A stretch of 64,000 nt of DNA from Streptomyces asoensis (GCF_013085465.1 NZ_CP049838.1:8556001-8620000), one strand, 5' to 3'. Positions 1 to 8,895 are shown, numbered from the stretch's first letter. A program made the numbers and translations. Notes: a model not told the origin generated them from the letters alone.

Positions 1-2
1 CC

Positions 3-107
3 GAGTCGACCTGCCGGATCGAGCCCGGGGACACCGTGGAGATCGAGATCAGCGGCATCGGTGTGCTGTCCAACCCCGTTCACCTCGAAGGGAACCACCA
101 GTCATGA
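3..107 (+). CDS. Fumarylacetoacetate hydrolase family protein, C-terminal end (partial)
   Basis: Only the last 34 codons are in the window; the start lies upstream. The tail reads IEPGDTVEIEISGIGVLSNP, the characteristic C-terminal strand of the FAH superfamily (fumarylpyruvate hydrolase, 2-hydroxyhepta-2,4-diene-1,7-dioate isomerase and relatives), which cleaves or isomerises acylpyruvates from ring-cleavage pathways. Its TGA stop overlaps the ATG of the VOC gene (ATGA), so the two are translationally coupled and this is a member of the catabolic operon. The exact reaction cannot be told from the tail. Confidence 0.75.
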   Translation, partial: ESTCRIEPGDTVEIEISGIGVLSNPVHLEGNHQS

Positions 108-475
108 GCGCGGAACCCCGCTACATCCACCACGTCAACTTCCCCACCACCGACCCCGACCGCACCGCCGAGTGGTACACGAAGGTCTTCGGCATGAAGC
201 GGATCATGCCCAAGTCCAACACCCGGGTCGTGCTGATGACCCGCGGCAACTTCGACCTGCACTTCACCCCGGTCGAGGAGATGGAGCGCATGGCGCCCTA
301 TCACTTCGCCGTCGAGGTCGACGACTGGGACGACTTCCTGGCGCACCTCGGTGAGCTGGGCATCCGGCACACCCGGCCCGTCCAGCGCCCCGAGAACCAG
401 TCGAGGTTCTGCTACATCCACGACCCCGACCACACCATGATCGAGCTCGTGTACCACGCCAAGCGCCCCAACTGA
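104..475 (+). CDS. VOC superfamily (glyoxalase/bleomycin-resistance/extradiol dioxygenase fold) protein
   Basis: This 123-residue single-domain protein starts with a typical metal-site strand (RYIHHVNFPTTDPDRTAEWY) and ends with FCYIHDPDHTMIELVY. The first His, the His in the HFAVEVDD strand and the final Glu are the usual VOC metal ligands. VOC members include glyoxalases, extradiol dioxygenases and epimerases, and the sequence does not choose between them. The start ATG overlaps the stop of the preceding FAH-family gene and an alpha/beta hydrolase follows after 26 nt. The FAH-VOC-hydrolase order suggests ring or side-chain cleavage chemistry; that is inference. Confidence 0.8.
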   Translation: MSAEPRYIHHVNFPTTDPDRTAEWYTKVFGMKRIMPKSNTRVVLMTRGNFDLHFTPVEEMERMAPYHFAVEVDDWDDFLAHLGELGIRHTRPVQRPENQSRFCYIHDPDHTMIELVYHAKRPN

Positions 476-501
476 TCGCCCACGCTGAGGAGTTCCCTCC
501 C

Positions 502-1287
502 ATGCCCCTCGCCGACTCCGACGGCACCTCCCTCTACTACGAACGCCACGGCAGCGGTCCGGCGATCCTGTTCGTGCACGGCAGCGGCGGCCACCACGCC
601 GCCTGGTGGCAGCAGGTCGCCGCGCTGCGCGACGAGTTCACCGTGGTCACCCTCGACCTGCGCGGCTTCGGCAAGTCCGACTCGTCCATGGCGGAGTTCG
701 ACGGCCAGGACTTCCCCGGTGACGTCGTCGCCGTCCTCGACCAGGAGGACCTGACCGACGTCATGCTGGTCGGCCAGTCCATCGGCTCCGTCGCCGCCCT
801 GCGCGCCGGCCTGCTGCGCCCCGAGCGCGTCTCCTCCGTGGTCCTCGGCCACTCGCTGGGCGGGATCAGCCACCCGGAGCTGACGGAGCTGGCCGCCGCC
901 GACCGCGCCGAGGCCGTCAAACTCCCGGTCATCGACCGGCTGTTGACCAAGCCCTTCCAGCGCGAGCGCGCCGATCTCACCTTCCTGTTCCAGCAGATGG
1001 GCACCTTCAACGTCGCCAGGATGCAGGACCTGCGCAACCTCGACACCGACGGCCCCTCCCTGGAGGAGATCGATGCCTCGGGCGTCAAGGTCGCCTTCCT
1101 CGCGGGCGAGAAGGACGCCGTGCTGAGCGTCAAGACGGTGACCCGCGCCCACGAACTGCTCGCCGGATCGCACCTGGAGATCGTCCCGGGCGCCCCGCAC
1201 TCCATGTACTGGGAGACGCCCCAGGCCTACAACGAGGCCGTCGCCCGTCTGCGCCGCACTCTCACCGCACCGAAGGAAGCAGCATGA
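502..1287 (+). CDS. Alpha/beta-hydrolase
   Basis: A 261-residue alpha/beta-hydrolase with the oxyanion-hole strand ILFVHGSGG near residue 23, the nucleophile elbow GQSIGS (Ser93) and a C-terminal His in PGAPHSMY. It resembles C-C or ester hydrolases of meta-cleavage pathways in size and motif order. The start is preceded by GAGGAG-like sequence (AGGAGTTCCCTCCC). The stop overlaps the ATG of the next gene, so it is coupled to the GlcG/HbpS gene. Substrate unknown; the operon suggests a small carboxylic or dicarbonyl compound. Confidence 0.85.
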   Translation: MPLADSDGTSLYYERHGSGPAILFVHGSGGHHAAWWQQVAALRDEFTVVTLDLRGFGKSDSSMAEFDGQDFPGDVVAVLDQEDLTDVMLVGQSIGSVAALRAGLLRPERVSSVVLGHSLGGISHPELTELAAADRAEAVKLPVIDRLLTKPFQRERADLTFLFQQMGTFNVARMQDLRNLDTDGPSLEEIDASGVKVAFLAGEKDAVLSVKTVTRAHELLAGSHLEIVPGAPHSMYWETPQAYNEAVARLRRTLTAPKEAA

Positions 1288-1760
1288 GCAGCCTGACCCT
1301 GGCCGCCGCCGAGGAGATCATCGAGGCCGCCACCCAGCGGGCCCGGGCCGTGGGCAAGGCGGTGAGCGTCGCCGTCGTGGACGCCGGCGGCTTCCCCATC
1401 GCCATCCGCCGTCCGGACGGGGCCCGCCCCCTCACCCCGGACATCGCCCGCGCCAAGGCGTACACCGCGGCCGTCATGCAACGGCCCGGCAAGATGCTGA
1501 AGAAGTGGCAGGAGAGCCAGCCCGTCTTCTTCGCCCAGCTCTCCCAGCTGCCGGGCGCGGCGCTGCCGATCATGGCCGCCGAGGGCAGCGTCACCATCAA
1601 GAAGGACGGCGAGATCATCGGCGGCCTCGGCATCGCCGGCGGCACCGCGGACGAGGACCAGACCATCGCCGACGAGGTACTCGCCTCCCTCGGCTACGAG
1701 CTGGAGTTCGCCGCCTGGGGCGTCGCGGGCGGCCCGGCCGGGCCCGGAAAGGACGCGTGA
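1284..1760 (+). CDS. GlcG/HbpS family protein
   Basis: A 158-residue protein of the GlcG/HbpS (DUF336) family, recognisable from the SVAVVDAGGFPIAIRRPDG strand and the C-terminal GGLGIAGGTADEDQTIADEV segment. Family members include a haem-binding sensor component in Streptomyces and small proteins encoded beside glycolate or 1,3-propanediol catabolic genes. No signal peptide is visible, so it is probably cytoplasmic and plays an accessory role here. It overlaps the preceding hydrolase by 4 nt and is 3 nt from the next gene. Confidence 0.85.
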   Translation: MSSLTLAAAEEIIEAATQRARAVGKAVSVAVVDAGGFPIAIRRPDGARPLTPDIARAKAYTAAVMQRPGKMLKKWQESQPVFFAQLSQLPGAALPIMAAEGSVTIKKDGEIIGGLGIAGGTADEDQTIADEVLASLGYELEFAAWGVAGGPAGPGKDA

Positions 1761-1763
1761 CCC

Positions 1764-2792
1764 ATGGCGGACACGTTCAACTACCGCATCGACCACCACG
1801 GCAGCCTGGTCCGCCCCGCCGAGCTGGTCGCCGCCCGCGCGGCCGGCGACCCGGAGGCACGGGAGGCCGCCGAACGCAAGGCGGTCGAGGAGGCGGTCGT
1901 CCTCCAGCGCCGGCTCCGCTCGACCGTCGTCACCGACGGCGACTTCCCCCGCGAGGACTTCCGCGGCGCCGTCCTCGACGCCGTGACCGGTTTCCGTCGT
2001 ACCGACGAGGTCGGCGCGGACGGTCTGGTCGGCTGGGTCGCCGAGTCCCTGCCCAAGGCGAACGGCCCGCTGCTCGCCGACCGGGTCGACCGGCTCACCG
2101 CGCTGACGGTGATCGCGCCGAAGGCCTCGCTGCCCTCTCCGGCGTACCTCGCCGCGACCACCTACCGCCCCGGCCTCGGGGTGTCCTCCGCGCGCGAACT
2201 GGGCGAGGCCCTCGCGGAGATCATCCAGGCGGAGATCGAGTTGCTGGTGGCGAAGGGCGTACGCCTGATCCAGCTCAACAATCCTTTGCTGCTGGGCCAG
2301 TTGGCGACTGACCCGGCCGACCCGGGCGCCCTGTCCTTCGAGGACGCCCTCGCCGTCGAGGCCCTCGCCGTACGCCTCGACGAGCGTCCCGAGGGCGTAC
2401 GGATCGGGGTCGCCCCCGGCTTCGCCGCCCCCGGGGCCGTGGACCGGGCGCGCGCCGAGCGGCTGTACGGCGCGGTACCGGCCGACCGCTGGATCCTGCC
2501 CTTCGACCAGGGCACCGACGCCGAGCTGGACCTCGTCCGGGCGCTGCCGGAGGACCGGGACGTCTGCCTGGGCGTGGTCGACGCGACGGTGCCCGAACTC
2601 GAGGACATCGACACGGTGATGGCCCGCATCGACGCCGTCGGCGAGTTCAAGGACCTCGAGGACGCGGCCGTGTCGCCGTCCCGGGGCTTCGCCGACGTGG
2701 CGAGCCGGCCGCTGCTGACCACGGAGGAGCAGCGCAGGAAGATCGTGCTGGTGGAGACGGTCGCCCGCTACGTGTGGGGCAACGAGTTCTGA
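1764..2792 (+). CDS. MetE-like (cobalamin-independent methionine synthase fold) protein lacking zinc ligands
   Basis: A 342-residue protein with the fold of the MetE C-terminal domain: it opens with YRIDHHGSLVRPAELV, and LNNPLLLG sits where MetE has its conserved substrate strand. In true MetE-type methyltransferases a zinc ion is held by an H-x-C pair and a late Cys in a SPQCGF segment. Here those positions read RIGVAPGF and SPSRGF, so all three ligands are gone. Zinc-dependent thiol methylation is therefore unlikely, and a different reaction on a ring-cleavage or thioether intermediate is possible. It is the last gene of the first + strand operon and is followed by a strong hairpin. Confidence 0.75.
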   Translation: MADTFNYRIDHHGSLVRPAELVAARAAGDPEAREAAERKAVEEAVVLQRRLRSTVVTDGDFPREDFRGAVLDAVTGFRRTDEVGADGLVGWVAESLPKANGPLLADRVDRLTALTVIAPKASLPSPAYLAATTYRPGLGVSSARELGEALAEIIQAEIELLVAKGVRLIQLNNPLLLGQLATDPADPGALSFEDALAVEALAVRLDERPEGVRIGVAPGFAAPGAVDRARAERLYGAVPADRWILPFDQGTDAELDLVRALPEDRDVCLGVVDATVPELEDIDTVMARIDAVGEFKDLEDAAVSPSRGFADVASRPLLTTEEQRRKIVLVETVARYVWGNEF

Positions 2793-2805
2793 CCGCGGCG
2801 GACAA

Positions 2806-2837
2806 GGGCCGGACAACTCACGGGAGTTGCCCGGCCC
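2806..2837. terminator. Hairpin terminator between convergent genes
   Basis: GGGCCGG.ACAACTC pairs with GAGTTG.CCCGGCCC around a short ACG loop, with no T-tract, as is common in Streptomyces. It sits just after the MetE-like stop and before the convergent monooxygenase gene, so it can serve both directions. Confidence 0.7.
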
Positions 2838-2893
2838 ACGCCGTACGGCACCACGCCTCACGGCACGGCACCATGCCCGTACAGCGCCTTGCC

Positions 2894-3181
2894 CTACAGC
2901 GCCTCGGCGAAGGTGACCGTCCGGTCCGTCAGCAGCGGCCACACGGTCGTCACGATCAGCTTCCGGAAGTGCTCGGCCGCCTTGTGCGCCTCGAACCCGG
3001 CCCGGTCGGCGTACCGCTCGTACAGCAGGAAGCCGCCGGGCTGCCCCTCGACCGCGTGCACCTCGTACCCCTCGTTCGCCGGCTCGGCACGGGTGTGCTC
3101 GCGCACCTGGAGCAGCGCGGCGCGGACGGCGCTCTCGTCGGCGGGGTCGCAGCGGTAGTGGGCGACGACGGCGTAGGACAT
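2894..3181 (-). CDS. Antibiotic biosynthesis monooxygenase (ABM/YgiN-like) domain protein
   Basis: A 95-residue ferredoxin-like alpha/beta protein. SYAVVAHYRCDPADESAVRA is followed by GFLLYERYADRAGFEAHKAAEHF, the standard ABM pattern. The family includes cofactor-free quinol or polyketide monooxygenases and small dimeric proteins of unknown role. It faces the operon at 104-2792 and is divergent from the aldehyde dehydrogenase. The intervening 190 bp (3182-3371) should hold both promoters; I saw no clear operator there. Confidence 0.8.
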   Translation of the reverse strand: MSYAVVAHYRCDPADESAVRAALLQVREHTRAEPANEGYEVHAVEGQPGGFLLYERYADRAGFEAHKAAEHFRKLIVTTVWPLLTDRTVTFAEAL

Positions 3182-3371
3182 GTCCGGTTCTCCTCGGCGG
3201 GTCGGCGGAGACCGCTGTCAGGCCTCCGGCCCGCCGATTCCAGCATGGATCAGGCTCGCGCCCACCCGCGCGCGACGCAACCAATGCCTGCTGCCACGGG
3301 GCTGGCGGCACCGCCCTGACGTGGTGTGTTGTCACAGTCCGCACCCTGGCCGACAAAGGAAGTGACCCGAC

Positions 3372-4820
3372 ATGCGTACCCTGGAAACCCTCGTGGGCGG
3401 GGAGTGGGTGGCGAGCGCCGACTGGATCGACGTCCTCGACCCCGCCGACGTCCGTACCCCCGTCGCCCGCGTTCCGGCCCTCACGGCCAAGGACGTCACC
3501 CGTGCCTTCGACCACGCCGAGCGCGGGTTCGCCGTCTGGAAGCGCACCAGCCCCTTCGAGCGGGCCCGGATCTTCACCGACGCGGCCCGGCTGATCCGCG
3601 AACGGGTCGAGGAGATCGCCGCCGACGTGACGGCGGAGAACGGCAAGACCCTGACCGAGGCGACCGGCGAGACCCTCAAGGCCGCCGACTTCCTGGAGTA
3701 CTACGCCGGTCTCGCCCGTCAGGGGTACGGCACCCTCCTGCACGACGTACGGCCCCACCACCGCACCCACACCCAGCGCGAGCCGATCGGCGTGATCCTG
3801 GTGATCAGCCCGTGGAACGACCCGCTGATCACGCCCGCCCGCAAGCTCGCCCCGCTGCTCGCGACCGGCAACGCGGCCGTGTTCAAGCCGGCCACCGAGA
3901 CCCCGGTCTCCGGCCTGCACTTCGCCCGCGCCCTGCACGACGCCGGACTGCCCGCGGGCGTGCTGAACGTGGTGACCGGCCGGACCGCCGAGATCGAGGA
4001 GGCCCTCCTCGACGACCCGCGGATCGTCGGTATCACCTTCACCGGATCCAACGCCGTCGGTAACCGCATTCGACGCCGTCTCGCCGACCGTAACGTGCGC
4101 TTCCAGGGCGAGTTGGGCGGCAAGAACGCCTCGGTGGTGCTGAAGGACGCCGACCTGCCGGCCGCCGCGAAGGCCGTCGTGGCGGCTGCGTTCGGGCAGG
4201 CGGGCCAGCGCTGCACCGCAACCAGCCGGGTCGTCGTCGAGCGGCCGGTGTACGAGGAGTTCACCCGGCTGCTGGTCGCCGAGGTCGAGCGGCTGAAGGT
4301 CGGCCCGGGCAGCGACCCGGCGACCACGCTGTGCCCGCTGTCCAGCGCCAAGCAGCGCGACAGCGTCCTCGCCGACCTGGCCGGGGCGGTCGAGCAGGGC
4401 GCAACGGTCCTCACCGGCGGCCACGCGGACACCGAGGGCGAGCGCGCCCACGGTTGCTATGTGCAGCCGACCGTGCTCGGGGACGTCACCCCCGAGACGG
4501 CGATCTGGCGCGAGGAGGTCTTCGGGCCGGTCCTCGTCCTGCGGGCGGTCGCCGGCTTCGACGCGGCCGTCGAGGCGGTCAACGACTCCGGCTTCGGTCT
4601 CGCCGCCGCCGTCTTCACCCGCGACCTGGCCTGCGCCCACCGCTTCGTCGACGAGGCCGAGTGCGGACAGGTCGCGGTCAATTCGACCACCACCGGCTGG
4701 GACGTCCACCTGCCCTTCGGCGGGTTCCACGACTCCGGCACGGCCTACAAGGAGCAGGGCGAGGAAGTCCTGCGCTTCTCCACGCGCGTCAAGACGGTCG
4801 CCGTGCACTTCGGCGGCTGA
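3372..4820 (+). CDS. NAD(P)-dependent aldehyde dehydrogenase
   Basis: 482 residues, the normal family length. The catalytic Cys281 lies in GQAGQRCTATSR, the general base Glu247 in FQGELGGKNAS, and the cofactor segment is ITFTGSNAVG. It most resembles the succinate-/2-oxoglutarate-semialdehyde dehydrogenase type, which oxidises small semialdehydes to acids. The start is chosen after AAAGGAAGTG. It heads a second + strand run: the FAD oxidase follows after 37 nt, then amidohydrolase, ThDP enzyme and Ldh. With LhgO next to it, a route ending in 2-oxoglutarate is plausible but inferred. Confidence 0.9.
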   Translation: MRTLETLVGGEWVASADWIDVLDPADVRTPVARVPALTAKDVTRAFDHAERGFAVWKRTSPFERARIFTDAARLIRERVEEIAADVTAENGKTLTEATGETLKAADFLEYYAGLARQGYGTLLHDVRPHHRTHTQREPIGVILVISPWNDPLITPARKLAPLLATGNAAVFKPATETPVSGLHFARALHDAGLPAGVLNVVTGRTAEIEEALLDDPRIVGITFTGSNAVGNRIRRRLADRNVRFQGELGGKNASVVLKDADLPAAAKAVVAAAFGQAGQRCTATSRVVVERPVYEEFTRLLVAEVERLKVGPGSDPATTLCPLSSAKQRDSVLADLAGAVEQGATVLTGGHADTEGERAHGCYVQPTVLGDVTPETAIWREEVFGPVLVLRAVAGFDAAVEAVNDSGFGLAAAVFTRDLACAHRFVDEAECGQVAVNSTTTGWDVHLPFGGFHDSGTAYKEQGEEVLRFSTRVKTVAVHFGG

Positions 4821-4857
4821 CGATCGGGAGCAGCGGACAAGAGAGAGGAGGCGTTCG

Positions 4858-6075
4858 ATGGCTGACGAGACGATCGGCATCGTCGGCGCCGGCATCGTGG
4901 GTCTGGCCACGGCCCGCGAGATCGCCCTGAGCAGGCCAGGCACCCGGGTCGTGGTCCTCGAGAAGGAGCGCGAGGTCGCGCTCCACCAGACCGGCCACAA
5001 CTCGGGTGTCGTGCACGCCGGCATCTACTACACGCCCGGCAGTCTCAAGGCCGAGCTGACGGTGCGGGGCGTGGCCCTGCTGCGTGCGTACTGCCAGGAC
5101 CGCGAGTTGCCGTACCGCGAGATCGGCAAACTGGTCGTGGCGGTCCGCGAGGACGAGCTCGGCCGGATGAACGCCCTCTACGACCGGGCCAGGAACAACC
5201 ATGTGCCCGACCTGCGGAAGGTCTCCCGCGAGGAGATCCGGGAGATCGAGCCGAACGCCGGGGGTGTCGCGGCCCTGTACTCCCCGCGCACCGCGATCAC
5301 CGACTACCCGGCGATCGCCCGTGCCTTCGCCGACGACGTGGTCGGCTCCGGGGGAGAGGTGCGGACGGGCTTCCCGGTCACCTCCCTCACCGAGGTGCCC
5401 GGCGGCATCGAGGTGGCTTCCGGACCGCGGCGCGAGCGGGTGCGTGTGGACCGGCTGATCCTGTGCGCGGGCCTGCACTCCGACGCCGTGGCCGGCCTCG
5501 CACAGGACCGGCGGGAACCACGGATCGTCCCGTTCCGGGGCGAGTACATGCTGCTCAGGCCGGAGCGGACGGACCTGGTGCGGGGCCTGATCTACCCGGT
5601 GCCGGACCCCCGCTACCCGTTCCTCGGCGTCCACTTCACGCCCCGCGTCGACGGCTCGGTGGAGGTCGGCCCCAACGCGGTCCTGGCCCTGGCCAGGGAG
5701 GGGTACACCCGCACTCGGATCTCCCCGAAGGACCTGCTCGGCCTCGCCGCCTACCCCGGCGCCTGGAAGATGGCGGCCCAGCACTGGCGTACGGGCATCA
5801 AGGAGTACCGCGGGTCGTTCTCGGCGGCGGCCTTCATGAAGGACGCGGGTCTGTACGTCCCCGCGGTCGGTGTCCACGACGTCGTACGCGGCGGGGCGGG
5901 CGTGCGCGCCCAGGCCCTGGACCGGGACGGCACCCTCGTGGACGACTTCCGTATCCATCGGGTGGGCCGGGTCACCGCCGTCCGCAACGCGCCCTCGCCG
6001 GCCGCCACGGCCTCCATGGCGATCGCCGAGCACATCGTCGAAGCCGTTTTCGACCGCGCTTCCGGCAGCGGCTGA
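4858..6075 (+). CDS. L-2-hydroxyglutarate oxidase (LhgO)-like FAD enzyme
   Basis: A 405-residue DAO-type flavoprotein. The FAD-binding motif GIVGAGIVGLATAREIA is at the N-terminus, followed by the signature QTGHNSGVVHAGIYYTPGS, and the C-terminal RVTAVRNAPSPAATASMAIA closes the flavin site. LhgO family enzymes oxidise L-2-hydroxyglutarate to 2-oxoglutarate; related members accept other 2-hydroxy acids. The ATG follows a strong GAGAGAGGAGG site. A 208-bp repeat-rich gap follows before the next gene. Confidence 0.85.
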   Translation: MADETIGIVGAGIVGLATAREIALSRPGTRVVVLEKEREVALHQTGHNSGVVHAGIYYTPGSLKAELTVRGVALLRAYCQDRELPYREIGKLVVAVREDELGRMNALYDRARNNHVPDLRKVSREEIREIEPNAGGVAALYSPRTAITDYPAIARAFADDVVGSGGEVRTGFPVTSLTEVPGGIEVASGPRRERVRVDRLILCAGLHSDAVAGLAQDRREPRIVPFRGEYMLLRPERTDLVRGLIYPVPDPRYPFLGVHFTPRVDGSVEVGPNAVLALAREGYTRTRISPKDLLGLAAYPGAWKMAAQHWRTGIKEYRGSFSAAAFMKDAGLYVPAVGVHDVVRGGAGVRAQALDRDGTLVDDFRIHRVGRVTAVRNAPSPAATASMAIAEHIVEAVFDRASGSG

Positions 6076-6283
6076 GAAACACGTTGCGAAGCCGGCTGCG
6101 AAAAACAGGCTCGGAAACCGCTTTCGACGACCGCTCGCGCAACCTGAAAGTGCCCTGCGAACAGCGCACTTTCACGCAACAACAGCTTGCGCTCCCAGGG
6201 GCTCCGCAAGGCCGTTGCGGCCCCCTAGCGTTCCCTCCGCAACGCCTCACCACGTGCCCTACCGAGAGAAAGAAGTACGGGAC
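6076..6283 (+). promoter_or_regulatory. Repeat-rich regulatory region upstream of the amidohydrolase operon
   Basis: This gap carries stacked inverted repeats: TGAAAGTGC (6145-6153) with GCACTTTCA (6166-6174); CGCAA-N7-TTGCG at 6175-6191; CCGCAA-N5-TTGCGG at 6204-6220. Additional TGCGAA copies lie at 6085 and 6097. The TTGCG/CGCAA half-sites recur with a 29-bp centre-to-centre spacing, as expected for cooperative binding of a dimeric regulator. No regulator gene lies beside it, so the binding protein is unknown. Confidence 0.5.
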
Positions 6284-7144
6284 ATGTTCGTCGTCGACAC
6301 GCAGATCCACATCTGGCTGGAAGAGACCCCGGACCGCCCCTGGGTCCCGGGCGCCCGGGAGCGGATCCGCCTCAACGGCCACCGCGAGGACCCCTTCTCC
6401 TACGAGGAGGCCCTCGAGCTGATGGACGAGGCCGGCGTGAACCGCGCGCTGATCCTGCCGCCGTCCTGGGAGGGCGACCGCATCGACTACGCCCTGGAAG
6501 CCTGTGAGGCGCACCCGGACCGTTTCGGCATCATGGCCCGCATCCCGCAGAACAAGCCCGAAGAGGGCAAGGCCATGCTGACGGACTTCGCGCAGAACCC
6601 GCACATCAAGGGCACGCGGCTGACCTTCCACCGGCCCCAGGACCGCAACTGGATGATCGACGGCACCAACGACTGGTACTGGCCCGTCGCAGCGGAGCTC
6701 GGCATTCCCACCATGGTCCACGCCCCGATCTGGAAGCGTGAGCTCGGCGAGATCGCCGCCAAGCACCCCGAGCTGAAGATCATCATCGACCACATGGGCA
6801 TCATGGCCCGCTGCGTCGACGACGCGATCGGATACTGGGTCGCGGAGACCGCGGACCTCGCGGCCCACCCGAACATCTACGTCAAGGTGTCCGCGCTGCC
6901 CGGCTACTCGACGCAGCCGTTCCCGAACAACAACATCCAGAAGTACGTGCGCGAGATGGTCGACAGGATGGGCCCGCAGCGCTGCTTCTACGGCACCGAC
7001 ATCACCCGCCTGCTGGGCCACGGCATCACCTACACCGACACCATCGAGCAGTTCACCAAGCACTGGGACTTCACGCCCGAGGAGCTGGAGTGGATCATGG
7101 GCCGCGGTATCTCCGAGGTCCTGAACTGGCCGATCGAGGGCTGA
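6284..7144 (+). CDS. Amidohydrolase-family TIM-barrel hydrolase (amidohydrolase 2)
   Basis: 286 residues. Strand 1 carries FVVDTQIHIW in place of the usual DTHVHIW, so the first His of the HxH pair is Gln. The rest of the fold is present: TMVHAP, IIIDHMG and CFYGTDITRL give the strand-5 His, strand-6 His and late Asp. The family includes 2-pyrone-4,6-dicarboxylate lactonase, ACMSD and other decarboxylases or lactonases that act on small carboxylates. The start ATG follows GAGAGAAAGAAG. It is 13 nt from the ThDP enzyme, so the two are co-transcribed and their reactions may be consecutive. Confidence 0.8.
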   Translation: MFVVDTQIHIWLEETPDRPWVPGARERIRLNGHREDPFSYEEALELMDEAGVNRALILPPSWEGDRIDYALEACEAHPDRFGIMARIPQNKPEEGKAMLTDFAQNPHIKGTRLTFHRPQDRNWMIDGTNDWYWPVAAELGIPTMVHAPIWKRELGEIAAKHPELKIIIDHMGIMARCVDDAIGYWVAETADLAAHPNIYVKVSALPGYSTQPFPNNNIQKYVREMVDRMGPQRCFYGTDITRLLGHGITYTDTIEQFTKHWDFTPEELEWIMGRGISEVLNWPIEG

Positions 7145-7157
7145 GGAACCACGCGAG

Positions 7158-8876
7158 ATGACCGACACCACCAGCTCACCGGGCGCCGACGGCGGAGACG
7201 CTCTCGTCACCGCCTTCAACGCCGTCGGCGCCGACTACCTGTTCTGCTCGTCCGGGTCCGAGTGGGCCCCGGTATGGGAGTCCCTCGCCCGGCGCCACCG
7301 GGACGGACTGCCCTGCCCGCGGTACCTGGACCTGACCCACGAGACCGTCGCCGTGGGCATGGCCACCGGCTACGGCCTGGTCAGCCGCCGGCCGCAGGGC
7401 GTGCTGCTGCACGCGGCCCCCGGCCTGCTCCAGGGCTCGATGGCCGTCCACGGGGCGCTGCTCGCCGGCGTCCCGATGGTGGTCAGCTCCTCGGAGTCGA
7501 CCACCTACGGCGACGGCCCCGGGCAGGATCCGGGCGGCCAGTGGTACCGGAACCTGTCCATCGTGGGCGGCCCGCACGGCGTCGCGACCCCGTTCACCAA
7601 GTGGTCCACCGAGGCCGCCAGCGTCCACACCCTGCCCACCATGGTCACGCGGGCGGCAGAGCTGGCCTGGCGGGCCCCGGCGGGCCCGGCGTACCTCAAC
7701 GTCCCGCTGGAGATCCTGCTGGAGGAGTGGGACGGCCGCGAGGCCAAGCCCCTCGTGCCGCCGGGCTCCACGCACAGCTCGCCCGAGGAGGTCGACCCGG
7801 TCGCCCAGCTGATCCGCGAGGCGAGGAACCCGGTCGTCGTCACCGAGACCGCCGGCCGTGAGGCGGGCGGCTTCGAGGCCCTCGTCGCCTTCGCCGAGGC
7901 CTGGAACATCCCGGTCGTCGAGCCGGACTCCGCGGTGTGCGGCAACTTCCCGCGCACCCACCCGCTGCACGCGGGCAGCGACATCGGTCCGTGGATGGAC
8001 GAGGCGGACCTCATCCTCCTCGTCAACTGCCGCGCCCCGTTCTACCCGCCGTCGCGCCGCCCCTCGAAGGCACAGGTCGTCGTCATCGACGAGGTGCCGC
8101 AGCGCCCGCACGTCGTCTACCAGGTCCTGTTCGCCGACAGGTACTTGGAAGGCAACGTCGCCAACACCCTGCGCCAGCTCGCCAAGCGGGCGAAGGATCT
8201 CGACGAGGCCGCCGTCGCCGTACGGCGCACCGCGCAGGACGAGCGGCACGCCGCCGAGCAGGCCGCCGTCGCCGACGCCGAGGCCAGGGCCAGGGCTCAG
8301 CAGCGGACCGAGGGCGTCGACCCGGTGCTGGTCGCCGCCACCCTGCGCGAGCTGCTCGACGGCGCGGACGGCATCGTCGTCGACGAGACCATCACCCACA
8401 GCCGCGTCGTCAAGCGGCACCTGCGCACGGCCGACCCCGACTCGTACTTCTACGTACAGGGTGGCCTCGGCCAGGGCATCGCGGTCGCGCTCGGCGTCAA
8501 ACTCGCCGCCGGGGAACGGCCGGTGGTCCTCACCATCGGCGACGGCGCGTTCACCTACAACCCGGTCGTCCCGTCGTACGACGCGAGCAAGGCGTACGAA
8601 CTCCCGCTGCTGATCGTGGTGTTCAACAACCGCGTCTACAAGTCGATGAACCTCAACCACCGCAGGTTCTATCCCGACGGAGCGGCCGCCGAGACCGGCG
8701 AATGGCTCGGCACCGACCTGCACCGTCTGCCCCGACTGGCCCAGTTCGCCGAGCCGTTCGGCATGCACACCGAGACCGTCGACACCTCACAGGCGCTCGG
8801 GCCCGCCCTCGAGCGCGCCCTCAAGGCCGTGGCGGAGGGCACCACCGCCGTCGTCGACGTCCTCGTCACCCGCTGA
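7158..8876 (+). CDS. Thiamine-diphosphate-dependent enzyme (acetolactate synthase/benzoylformate decarboxylase family)
   Basis: A 572-residue ThDP enzyme with the three expected domains. The activating Glu62 is in LTHETVAVGMATGYG, the central domain spans roughly residues 210-350, and the C-terminal cofactor motif runs from GDGAFTYN to FNNRVY, the GDG-x-NN Mg/ThDP motif. Such enzymes decarboxylate 2-oxo acids or join or cleave C-C bonds. The residue context does not identify the substrate. Ldh_2-family and amidohydrolase neighbours suggest a 2-hydroxy/2-oxo acid intermediate. Confidence 0.85.
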   Translation: MTDTTSSPGADGGDALVTAFNAVGADYLFCSSGSEWAPVWESLARRHRDGLPCPRYLDLTHETVAVGMATGYGLVSRRPQGVLLHAAPGLLQGSMAVHGALLAGVPMVVSSSESTTYGDGPGQDPGGQWYRNLSIVGGPHGVATPFTKWSTEAASVHTLPTMVTRAAELAWRAPAGPAYLNVPLEILLEEWDGREAKPLVPPGSTHSSPEEVDPVAQLIREARNPVVVTETAGREAGGFEALVAFAEAWNIPVVEPDSAVCGNFPRTHPLHAGSDIGPWMDEADLILLVNCRAPFYPPSRRPSKAQVVVIDEVPQRPHVVYQVLFADRYLEGNVANTLRQLAKRAKDLDEAAVAVRRTAQDERHAAEQAAVADAEARARAQQRTEGVDPVLVAATLRELLDGADGIVVDETITHSRVVKRHLRTADPDSYFYVQGGLGQGIAVALGVKLAAGERPVVLTIGDGAFTYNPVVPSYDASKAYELPLLIVVFNNRVYKSMNLNHRRFYPDGAAAETGEWLGTDLHRLPRLAQFAEPFGMHTETVDTSQALGPALERALKAVAEGTTAVVDVLVTR

Positions 8877-8895
8877 ACCAGGAGGCACCGCCACC

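Noticed and set aside
1227..5024. 1265-codon open frame on the minus strand
   Set aside because: It runs antisense through five well-supported genes and has no domain similarity; it is a product of high GC.
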